Source: an uncultured Eubacteriales bacterium (GTDB lineage: Bacteria; Bacillota; Clostridia; Oscillospirales; CAG-272). Taken from it: a stretch of 7,520 nt of DNA. The position numbers and the translations under genes are program-made. The notes under the pieces are model-generated. The model was not told where the DNA came from. It did no database searches and saw only the letters and a program-made list of their open reading frames with translations. The stretch's first letter is position 1. Every line of letters starts with the position of its first letter. Shown here piece after piece: positions 1 through 6,044 of the stretch. The DNA lies in contig CAKSPL010000056.1 of NCBI GenBank assembly GCA_934481325.1, positions 1 through 7,520 on the forward strand. The letters run 5' to 3'.

Positions 1-1235
1 AAGATGCGCGGCAGGCTCTGTCCAGGCTGTCGGATGCCTATTACGGGCATCCGGGCAGGTCGCTTTGTATGATCGGGGTCACAGGCACCAACGGAAAAAC
101 CTCGGTATCTATGATGCTGTATCACATCCTTGAGCGGGCAGGAATTTCCTGCGGGCTGATCGGTACGGTGGAATGCCGCATCAACGGGGAAACACTTCGG
201 GTGCAAAACGGCAATCGCCTTGCCAATATGACAACTCCGGACCCGGAAGAACTGTACTCCCTGCTTGCCAAAATGAGAGATGCGGGCGTTAAGTGCGTTG
301 TGATGGAGGTCACCTCCCACGCGCTGGCGTTTTCCAAGGTTTCACCGCTCTTTTTCCGCCTGGCGGTGTTTACCAACCTGACCGAGGATCACCTGGATCT
401 GCACGGCGATATGGAGCATTATTATGCGGAAAAGAAAAAGCTGTTTTCAAAGTGCCGGGAGGCGGTGATTTCCGCGTCCGAGGCATACGGAGAAAGGCTT
501 GCGGGAGAGATTTCCGTGCCGTGTTTTGCGCTTCGCGACGGGGAAACTCTGTTTGATGTGCGGAAAAACGGCGTGCGCGGTGTGGAATTTTCGCTTTTCC
601 ACAATGGGGAAAAAATTCCGTTTTCTCTGCCAGTTCCGGGGGATTTTTCGGTGGAAAACGGCGCACTGGCGGCAAAAAGCGCGCTTTGCCTTGGGATTGC
701 GCCGCAAACGGTGCAACACGCACTTGCCGATTTCCCCGGAGTGCCGGGGAGGATGGAACGTGTAGACGGCGTGCCGGAAGGCATCAGCGTATTTTTGGAT
801 TATGCACACACACCGGATGCATTGGAAAAACTGCTTCTCACGGTGCGTGGGTTTGCGGACGGAGGCAGAATTGTCCTTCTGTTCGGTTGCGGTGGGGACA
901 GAGAGCGTGACAAGCGACCGAAGATGGGCAGAATCGGTTCCCGTTATGCCGATTTTCTGATTCTGACCTCCGATAATTGCCGGAGTGAGAACCCGGATGC
1001 AATTCTTGCGGATATTCTGCGCGGCGTGGAGAAGGAAAAACCTTACGTTGTAATCAGGGATCGGCGCGAGGCAATTCTGTTTGCGGTGAAAAACGCAAAA
1101 AAGGGAGATATTCTTCTGCTTGCCGGGAAAGGACACGAAAGCTACGAGATCCGGGGCGGGGAACGGCTTCCGTTTTCGGAACGGGAAATCGTGCTTTCCG
1201 GCTTTGCGGAGCGGGAGGCGGAGAATGAGGATTGA
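1..1235 (+). CDS. murE: UDP-MurNAc-tripeptide synthetase MurE, 5'-truncated by the window edge
   Basis: Cytoplasmic ATP-dependent Mur ligase that adds the third stem-peptide residue, probably meso-diaminopimelate, to UDP-MurNAc-L-Ala-D-Glu. The first complete codon is at nt 3 and the frame is open to the left edge, reading DARQALSRLSDAYYG just before the ATG at 69. That ATG lies inside the conserved core, so it is not the start. About 410 residues are visible of a family usually near 490, so roughly 80-90 N-terminal residues (part of the UDP-binding domain) are missing. Visible motifs: P-loop GTNGKTS (nt 84-104), TTPDPEEL, EVTSHAL, FTNLTEDHLDLHG, YYAEKKKLF with the lysine expected to be carbamylated (nt 432), DYAHTPDAL, GCGGDRERDKRPKMG, DNCR (nt 972-983) and AGKGHE (nt 1119-1139). 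The last two correspond to the DAP-contacting DNPR and GxGHE segments; Asn and Arg are kept but Pro is Cys. Its 3' end overlaps murF by 11 nt. Identification is very secure; amino-acid specificity is inferred. Confidence 0.96.
   Translation, partial: DARQALSRLSDAYYGHPGRSLCMIGVTGTNGKTSVSMMLYHILERAGISCGLIGTVECRINGETLRVQNGNRLANMTTPDPEELYSLLAKMRDAGVKCVVMEVTSHALAFSKVSPLFFRLAVFTNLTEDHLDLHGDMEHYYAEKKKLFSKCREAVISASEAYGERLAGEISVPCFALRDGETLFDVRKNGVRGVEFSLFHNGEKIPFSLPVPGDFSVENGALAAKSALCLGIAPQTVQHALADFPGVPGRMERVDGVPEGISVFLDYAHTPDALEKLLLTVRGFADGGRIVLLFGCGGDRERDKRPKMGRIGSRYADFLILTSDNCRSENPDAILADILRGVEKEKPYVVIRDRREAILFAVKNAKKGDILLLAGKGHESYEIRGGERLPFSEREIVLSGFAEREAENED
1213..1218 (+). promoter_or_regulatory. 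Ribosome binding site of murF
   Basis: GGGAGG lies 6 nt upstream of the ATG at 1225, inside the end of murE. It decides the murF start: the frame is open further upstream, but those codons fall within murE, have no such site, and would add sequence that does not resemble MurF. Confidence 0.75.
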
Positions 1236-2622
1236 GCTGTGCCGGGAATACCGCGAGGCGGGTGCGCTTGCCGCGGCACTGAACGGGGAATTGTGCGGCA
1301 GGGGGGAAGCACGCATCTGCGGGATTGCCACCGACTCGGGAGAGATTGAGCGCGGGGACGTCTTTTTGGCTTTGCCGGGAACGGCGCATAACGGTTGGGA
1401 ATTTTTGAGTGCGGCGGCAAACCGGGGTGCGGCGGGTGTAATCCTGCCGCGTGCGGCGGGGGTAACTGCCCCGGCGGGGTTCACGGTTTTGGTGGAAAAC
1501 CCGTTTGAATCACTGCTTGCGGCGGCGAAGGCGCATCGTTCGCACCTTGACGGAAGGGTGATTGCCGTAAGCGGGAGTGCGGGAAAAACCACCTGTAAAG
1601 AGGCAATTGCAACGGTATTGGGAGAGCGCGGAACGGTTTTGCGGAGCAGAGGGAATTTCAACAGCACCATCGGAATGCCGCTTTCCCTTCTTTCTATGGA
1701 CACCGCCGATTTTTACGTGTTGGAGCTTGGTATCAACCACCCCGGGGAAATGGAAAAAATGAGTTGCGCACTCTCTCCCGATCTTGCGATATTGACCAAC
1801 GTAGGCAGTGCGCATATCGGCAATTTCGGTTCTTTTGCGGCACTTGCCGAAGAAAAAATGAAGATTACTGCCGGAATACGGGAATGCGGTACGGTATTAT
1901 TGCCGGAAAACTGTCAATGCTCTCCTGTTCGCAGTCCAAAAATCAACGTTTTCCGATTCGGGGACGGTATGAATTGCGATTTTCGGGCGGAAAATATCCA
2001 TATGGACAAAACCGGGGTCACCTTGGATTTTTGCAACGGGGAAAAAAGAATTTCGGGGTTGCATTGGGATATTCCCGGCGGAATGGGCGTTTCGGTGCTG
2101 TTGATTGCAGGCGCGGTGGCACAATTGTGCGGCGTGCCGGAGGAATCCCTGTTGCGCGGGCTTTCGCGGGCGGCGGCGTTTACACCGCGGATGCGGCGGC
2201 GGATTGCCGGTTCACGCGTGCTATTGGACGACACCTATAACGCCTCGCCCGAAACCGTGGCATCGGCTTTGGAAACACTTTCGTATCTGGCGGAAAAAAG
2301 GCAAAAGGTTGCGGTGCTTGGTGACATAGAGGAACTGGGGGAGTTTTCAAAAGCCCTCCACAGGGCTGTCGGTGAGTGCGCCGGAAGGAGCGGAATTTCG
2401 CTTTTGTTTACTTACGGGGAAAAGGCACTGGATCTGGCAAAGGGTGCCGTTTCGGCAGGGCTTCCCTCGGGGTGCGTATTTTCTTTTCTGCCCGGGGAGG
2501 AGCGCGAGCTGATCGGCTCGATTCTGAAAAAAACCGGACACCGTGCCGTTATTCTGTTCAAGGCATCCCGAAAAGCAAAACTGGAAGAAATCGTGCGCGC
2601 GGTGGAAAGGAGGACGTTGTGA
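1225..2622 (+). CDS. murF: UDP-MurNAc-tripeptide:D-Ala-D-Ala ligase MurF
   Basis: Cytoplasmic Mur ligase that uses ATP to join D-alanyl-D-alanine to UDP-MurNAc-tripeptide, giving the pentapeptide used by MraY. 465 aa, normal for the family. The N-terminal domain (about 1-95) has the MurF-like pattern ATDSGEIERGDVFLALPG, in which the substrate-domain segment precedes the ATPase domain. The P-loop is GSAGKTTCKE with Lys121. Then come NFNSTIGMPLSLL, ELGINHPGEM (near 172), LTNVGSAHIGNFGS, DDTYNASP (335-342) and VLGDIEELGEFSKALH (about 364-379), all diagnostic of MurF rather than MurC/D/E. The ATG at 1225 sits 6 nt after GGGAGG and overlaps murE by 11 nt. Its stop shares GTGA with mraY. Co-expression with murE and mraY fits consecutive pathway steps. 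No truncation or lost catalytic motif is visible. Confidence 0.96.
   Translation: MRIELCREYREAGALAAALNGELCGRGEARICGIATDSGEIERGDVFLALPGTAHNGWEFLSAAANRGAAGVILPRAAGVTAPAGFTVLVENPFESLLAAAKAHRSHLDGRVIAVSGSAGKTTCKEAIATVLGERGTVLRSRGNFNSTIGMPLSLLSMDTADFYVLELGINHPGEMEKMSCALSPDLAILTNVGSAHIGNFGSFAALAEEKMKITAGIRECGTVLLPENCQCSPVRSPKINVFRFGDGMNCDFRAENIHMDKTGVTLDFCNGEKRISGLHWDIPGGMGVSVLLIAGAVAQLCGVPEESLLRGLSRAAAFTPRMRRRIAGSRVLLDDTYNASPETVASALETLSYLAEKRQKVAVLGDIEELGEFSKALHRAVGECAGRSGISLLFTYGEKALDLAKGAVSAGLPSGCVFSFLPGEERELIGSILKKTGHRAVILFKASRKAKLEEIVRAVERRTL
2606..2613 (+). promoter_or_regulatory. Strong ribosome binding site of mraY, supporting a GTG start
   Basis: AAAGGAGG ends 5 nt before the GTG at 2619. 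It is an almost perfect anti-16S match lying in the last codons of murF. It supports GTG 2619 as the mraY start, because the first hydrophobic segment begins immediately after it and upstream codons in this frame are antisense-like filler within murF. Confidence 0.8.
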
Positions 2623-3614
2623 AGGGACTCGTGGTGTATCTGATATTTTTCATTTTGTCCTTTGGATTGACGGCGGTGTTGTGTCGGGTCATTCTTCCCG
2701 TCCTGCGGAAAAAACACGCGGGGCAGTATATTCTGGAAATCGGGCCCTCCTGGCACCTTTCCAAAGCGGGGACCCCCACAATGGGCGGGCTTTCTTTTCT
2801 CCTTGCGGTGCTTTTTCTGTCGGCTACAGCCGCCGTGATTTGGGGAATCGGAGCCGACACCCGCGCGGCTTTCTCCCTGCTTTTGATTGCTTTTTATGCT
2901 TTGCTTTGCGGCGGCATCGGATTTTTGGACGACCTTGCCAAGCTCCGCCATCAGAAGAACGCAGGGCTGACCGCCGCACAAAAATATCTTTTGCAGCTCC
3001 TTGCCTCGGCTTTGTTTCTCACGACGGCGGAGCTGTTGTTGCACCTCGGCACCGCAATCCGACTTCCTTTTTCGGGCAGATGGTTGGAGCTTTCGTTTTA
3101 CTATTATCCGCTTGCACTGCTTTTCCTCACCGGAGTGATGAATGCCTGCAATCTGACCGATGGGATAGACGGGCTTCTTTCCTCGGTGATTTTGGTGATT
3201 TCCTGCTTTCTGTTCCTGCTTGGAATGAGAGCTGGCGGGGAGGTGCTGTCCCTTGTCGGCACCTTGCTCGGCGGTGCCGCACTCGGATTTCTTTTGTGGA
3301 ATGCGCATCCGGCAAAGATTTTTATGGGAGATACGGGGTCGCTGTTTTTCGGCGGCGTTCTGGCGGCGGCGGGAATTGTTTCCGGTGAGGCGTTGCTGTT
3401 TCTCATTTTCTGCATTATGCCGGTATGGGAAACGGCGTCCGTGGTGTTGCAGGTTACCTTTTTCCGCCTGACACACGGCAAACGCCTGTTTCGTATGGCA
3501 CCGTTTCACCATCATTTAGAAAAATGCGGGATGACGGAGGAGGCGGTGGTGGGGCTGTTTTCACTGATTACACTGATTGTGTGTTCGCTGGGGGTGATAT
3601 TTTGGAAGGCGTAG
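2619..3614 (+). CDS. mraY: Phospho-MurNAc-pentapeptide transferase MraY (lipid I synthase)
   Basis: Integral membrane enzyme that transfers phospho-MurNAc-pentapeptide from UDP to undecaprenyl phosphate, forming lipid I on the cytoplasmic face. 331 aa from GTG 2619, within the usual range. It is strongly hydrophobic throughout, compatible with the ten-helix MraY fold. Family motifs: KAGTPTMGG (49-57), FLDDLAK with Asp104/Asp105 (the Mg/catalytic aspartate pair), NACNLTDGIDG (175-185, Asp181 and Asp184), FMGDTGSLFFGG (Asp238), and the MraY-specific PFHHHLEKCG with His297-299, which separates it from WecA/TagO relatives. The start overlaps the murF stop as GTGA, and ftsW begins 2 nt after its stop, so translation is probably coupled on both sides. 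In many Bacillota murD follows mraY; here it does not. Identification is secure. Confidence 0.97.
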   Translation: MKGLVVYLIFFILSFGLTAVLCRVILPVLRKKHAGQYILEIGPSWHLSKAGTPTMGGLSFLLAVLFLSATAAVIWGIGADTRAAFSLLLIAFYALLCGGIGFLDDLAKLRHQKNAGLTAAQKYLLQLLASALFLTTAELLLHLGTAIRLPFSGRWLELSFYYYPLALLFLTGVMNACNLTDGIDGLLSSVILVISCFLFLLGMRAGGEVLSLVGTLLGGAALGFLLWNAHPAKIFMGDTGSLFFGGVLAAAGIVSGEALLFLIFCIMPVWETASVVLQVTFFRLTHGKRLFRMAPFHHHLEKCGMTEEAVVGLFSLITLIVCSLGVIFWKA

Positions 3615-3616
3615 CG

Positions 3617-4765
3617 ATGCGGCTCCCGTCAAGAGAGCGGACGGATGCAGGCGCACCGGATCCGGTCTTTCTTTGCCTGTTGCTGACGGCTCTGGTATTC
3701 GGCGCAGCGGTTACTTACAGTGCCAGCAGTGTCTATGCCGAAGAATTTTACGGTGACAGACTGTATTTTTTCAAACGCTACGTTCTTTTCGGTGTGCTTT
3801 CGCTTGCGGTCAGTGCGCTGTTCGTATGGCGTGCCACGCCGGAGTTCTGGCGCGGATTCGGCGTTTTCCTTTACGGCGGCTCGGTGTTTTTGCTGGTGCT
3901 GGTATTGCTGATCGGTACGGTGGGCGGCGGCGCACGCAGGTGGCTTGTGCTGGGGCCTGTTACGGTGCAACCCTCCGAGGTTGCCAAGCCCGCGCTGGTG
4001 CTGATGCTTTCCTTCGTGCTGACAAAATACGAAAAGCAGGTTACCTCCAAAAAGCGGGGCGGCGGGAGCTTTCGCTATGGGGTATTATTGCCGGGCTCTC
4101 TGATTTTGCTGATTTGCCTTTTGGTTGCGGCGGAAAAACATATTTCGGGGCTTTTGATTATCGGGATGCTTGGCGTTTTCGTGATGTTTCTCGGCGGCAC
4201 GCGCCCGAAATATCTGTTGGTGATGGGGCTGCTGGTTGCCGCGGCGGGATGCCTGCTGATACTTGTCTCTTCCTACGCGCAGGTGCGGGTCAATACCTGG
4301 CTGCACATCGAGGAGGTAGACCCGCTCGGCTCCGCGTGGCAGACCCTGCAAGGGCTGTATGCCATCGGCTCGGGGGGATTGTTCGGCACGGGATTCGGCA
4401 AAGGGCGGCAGAAATTCGGTTATGTTTCCCAACCGCAGAATGACTTTGTGTTTACCATCATCTGCGAGGAGCTTGGATTTTTCGGTGCGCTGGCAGTAAT
4501 TTTGCTGTTTCTTGCCCTGGTATTGCGCGGTTTTCGGATTGCGGCTCACGCACCGGACAGATTTTCCTCACTTGCCGTGTACGGCTTGTCGGTAAAACTG
4601 GCATTGCAGGCATTGCTCAATATCGCCGTGGTTACCAACTCGATGCCGAATACCGGGGTGTCGCTCCCGTTTTTCAGCTCGGGCGGAACCTTTCTCGGCA
4701 TTCAGATATTTGAAATGGGGATTATCCTGTCCATATCAAGATTCAGTACCGGGAGGCGTGTATGA
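3617..4765 (+). CDS. ftsW: SEDS peptidoglycan glycosyltransferase FtsW (FtsW/SpoVE type)
   Basis: Polytopic membrane glycosyltransferase of the SEDS family that polymerises lipid II into glycan at the septum together with a class B PBP. 382 aa, with many hydrophobic segments consistent with about ten helices; the first spans roughly residues 16-37. Motifs: RRW (107-109), VQPSEVAKPALVL (Gln118-Lys124), AEKHISGLLII in place of the common EPHLSG segment, WQTLQGLYAIGSGGLFGTGFG (from Trp241), QPQNDFVFTIICEELG with Asp276 matching the proposed catalytic aspartate of SEDS proteins, and LPFFSSGGT (350-358). ATG 3617 is preceded by a GGAAGG at 3604-3609 and lies 2 nt past the mraY stop. The end overlaps murG as ATGA. 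Position between mraY and murG supports FtsW rather than RodA. It could equally be called SpoVE if the host sporulates; sequence alone does not decide. Confidence 0.93.
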   Translation: MRLPSRERTDAGAPDPVFLCLLLTALVFGAAVTYSASSVYAEEFYGDRLYFFKRYVLFGVLSLAVSALFVWRATPEFWRGFGVFLYGGSVFLLVLVLLIGTVGGGARRWLVLGPVTVQPSEVAKPALVLMLSFVLTKYEKQVTSKKRGGGSFRYGVLLPGSLILLICLLVAAEKHISGLLIIGMLGVFVMFLGGTRPKYLLVMGLLVAAAGCLLILVSSYAQVRVNTWLHIEEVDPLGSAWQTLQGLYAIGSGGLFGTGFGKGRQKFGYVSQPQNDFVFTIICEELGFFGALAVILLFLALVLRGFRIAAHAPDRFSSLAVYGLSVKLALQALLNIAVVTNSMPNTGVSLPFFSSGGTFLGIQIFEMGIILSISRFSTGRRV

Positions 4766-5865
4766 AAATCATCTTTACTTGCGGCGGCACCGGGGGACAT
4801 ATCACCCCCGCGCTCGCCATTGCCGATACGGTACGGGAAAACTGCCCGGCGGCAGAAATTCTGTTTGTGGGGGCGGATGGCGGAATGGAGACAAGGCTGG
4901 TGCCGCAGGCAGGCTACCGCATCGTTACGCTCCGCATCTCGGGGCTTCACAGAAGCCTGACCCCGAAAAATATCGGTGTGCTGTGGCACGCACTCCGCTC
5001 CGTGGGGGAGGCAAAAAAACTGCTTCGGCAGGTTCACCCCGATCTTGTAATCGGCACGGGCGGATATGCTTCGTTTCCCACTCTCCGCGCCGCGGCGGAG
5101 CTGGGCATTCCCACTGCCGCACACGAATCCAACGCCACGCCGGGGCTTGCAGTCCGTCTCCTTTCTCCGCGGTTGGACCGTGTATGGGTCAATTTTGAAA
5201 AGGCGGCAGAAAAAATGCCGCGGGCAAAGTGTATGACGGTGGGAAACCCGTTGCCGCGCGGTTTCGGCATTTCCGCACCGGCACCCTTGCCCCACGGGTG
5301 CCGAAAAATGGTGCTTTCCTTTGGCGGAAGTCTTGGCGCAAGGGAACTGAACCGTGCCGCGATTGCGATGATGGAAGCGGAAAAGGACACACCGGAAATT
5401 TATCACTTACACGCAACGGGCAGAGGAGAGTATGACGAGTGGCGGCGTGTGTTTGAAGAAAAAAAGCTCGGCAAGGTAAAAAATCTGATGCTGGTGCCGT
5501 ATCTTGATGATATGCCGCACCAAATGGCGGCGGCGGATGTGGTGATTTGCCGGGCGGGTGCAATGAGTATATCCGAGCTTGCGGCAAGCGGTAAGGCGGC
5601 GATACTGGTGCCTTCCCCCAACGTGACCGGAAATCATCAGTTTTACAATGCGAAAACGCTTTCGGATGCGGGTGCGGCAGTGCTTGCAGAGGAAACCGAG
5701 TTGACAAAAAAACTGCCGCCGCTGGTTTTGTCTCTTCTTGCCGATGAGGAAAAACGTCGGGGAATGGGTGAAAAAATACGGCAATTCTACTGCCGGGAGA
5801 GTAACCGGAAGATTTATGAGGATGCCCTTTTGCTGATAAAATCGGCACGCCCGAGTGAAAAATAG
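4762..5865 (+). CDS. murG: UDP-GlcNAc:lipid I GlcNAc transferase MurG (lipid II synthase)
   Basis: Peripheral membrane GT-B glycosyltransferase (GT28) that adds GlcNAc from UDP-GlcNAc to lipid I, making lipid II at the inner membrane face. 367 aa, a standard length. N-terminal acceptor domain: TCGGTGGHITPALA with His13, GGYASFPTLRAA (near residue 100), and AHESNATPGLAVR with His121/Glu122. C-terminal donor domain: LSFGGSLGARELN (Gly188-Ala193), LVPYLDDMPHQMAAADVVICRAGAMSISEL split as VPYLDDMP and CRAGAMSISEL, with Arg264 and Glu272, the latter matching the ribose-binding glutamate of E. coli MurG, then PSPNVTGNHQFYNA with Gln293. The start follows GGGAGG (4751-4756) by 5 nt and overlaps the ftsW stop as ATGA. 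It is the last gene of the murE-murG unit; a stem-loop begins at its stop codon. Identification is secure. Confidence 0.97.
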   Translation: MKIIFTCGGTGGHITPALAIADTVRENCPAAEILFVGADGGMETRLVPQAGYRIVTLRISGLHRSLTPKNIGVLWHALRSVGEAKKLLRQVHPDLVIGTGGYASFPTLRAAAELGIPTAAHESNATPGLAVRLLSPRLDRVWVNFEKAAEKMPRAKCMTVGNPLPRGFGISAPAPLPHGCRKMVLSFGGSLGARELNRAAIAMMEAEKDTPEIYHLHATGRGEYDEWRRVFEEKKLGKVKNLMLVPYLDDMPHQMAAADVVICRAGAMSISELAASGKAAILVPSPNVTGNHQFYNAKTLSDAGAAVLAEETELTKKLPPLVLSLLADEEKRRGMGEKIRQFYCRESNRKIYEDALLLIKSARPSEK

Positions 5866-5895
5866 CGGATTCCGGAAAAAAACACCGGAATCCGC
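5865..5895 (+). terminator. Perfect stem-loop abutting the murG stop, possible operon terminator
   Basis: GCGGATTCCGG (5865-5875) pairs exactly with CCGGAATCCGC (5885-5895) around a 9-nt A-rich loop. The stem starts on the last base of the murG TAG. On the + strand the flank is GAAGATAATTT, so there is no proper U-tract; read on the - strand the stem is followed by TATTTTTC. It may be a weak or factor-assisted terminator, a 3'-end-stabilising structure, or an attenuator between murG and ftsZ. The hairpin is certain; the function is not. Confidence 0.5.
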
Positions 5896-5925
5896 GAAGA
5901 TAATTTGATATTTTTACAAAAATAT

Positions 5926-5944
5926 TTGCAAAACATCTTGCAAA
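5926..5944 (+). repeat. Direct repeat TTGCAAA over the ftsZ promoter -35 region
   Basis: TTGCAAA occurs at 5926-5932 and 5938-5944, a 12-nt period, and a partial third copy GCGCAAAA follows at 5945-5952. The second copy contains the -35 hexamer. It could be an operator for an unknown regulator, or a chance result of the AT-rich composition. Confidence 0.35.
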
Positions 5945-5966
5945 GCGCAAAAAAATATATTAAAAT
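5938..5966 (+). promoter_or_regulatory. Probable sigma-A promoter of ftsZ
   Basis: TTGCAA (5938-5943, 4 of 6 to consensus) and TAAAAT (5961-5966, 5 of 6) are separated by exactly 17 nt. Upstream (about 5908-5934) is very AT-rich with A- and T-runs that could act as an UP element. Transcription would begin near 5973, giving a leader of about 70 nt before the ftsZ ATG. The gap is far more AT-rich than the surrounding genes, as expected of a promoter region. Confidence 0.65.
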
Positions 5967-6004
5967 ATTAGCAGATGTTTGCGTATCCATCGCAAGTCCA
6001 ATAT

Positions 6005-6019
6005 TGCGGCAATGCCGCA
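6005..6019 (+). promoter_or_regulatory. Small hairpin in the ftsZ leader
   Basis: TGCGGC (6005-6010) and GCCGCA (6014-6019) form a 6-bp, mostly GC stem with a 3-nt loop, within the predicted untranslated leader and 12 nt before the ribosome binding site. No U-tract follows, so it is not a terminator. It might stabilise the 5' end or affect initiation; no known riboswitch pattern is recognised. Confidence 0.4.
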
Positions 6020-6031
6020 CAAGTCAAAAAC

Positions 6032-6036
6032 GGAGG
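6032..6036 (+). promoter_or_regulatory. Ribosome binding site deciding the ftsZ start
   Basis: GGAGG lies 8 nt upstream of ATG 6045. The frame is open further upstream to a TTG at 5979 and includes an ATG at 6012, but neither has a comparable site, the 6012 codon lies in a hairpin, and the extra residues are unlike FtsZ. Confidence 0.8.
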
Positions 6037-6044
6037 AAATACAT

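Noticed and set aside
447..1703. Long open frame of 418 codons on the - strand across murE and murF.
   Set aside because: It is antisense to two genes with intact family motifs and shows no recognisable domain; it is a by-product of GC-rich codon use.
2412..3515. Long - strand open frame across the end of murF and mraY.
   Set aside because: Lys/Arg/Gln-rich translation with no domain, wholly antisense to a secure mraY.
3425..3616. Upstream extension of FtsW into mraY.
   Set aside because: The extra residues are mraY read in another frame, and ATG 3617 directly follows the mraY stop and precedes the first expected membrane helix.
5905..5928. Alternative promoter with TTGATA (5905-5910) as -35.
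   Set aside because: The -35 match is good, but no -10-like hexamer occurs at 16-18 nt; the TTGCAA/TAAAAT pair fits better.
5979..6044. N-terminal extension of FtsZ from TTG 5979 or ATG 6012.
   Set aside because: No Shine-Dalgarno at either, the extra residues do not resemble FtsZ, and 5979 lies almost at the predicted transcription start; ATG 6045 has GGAGG at good spacing.
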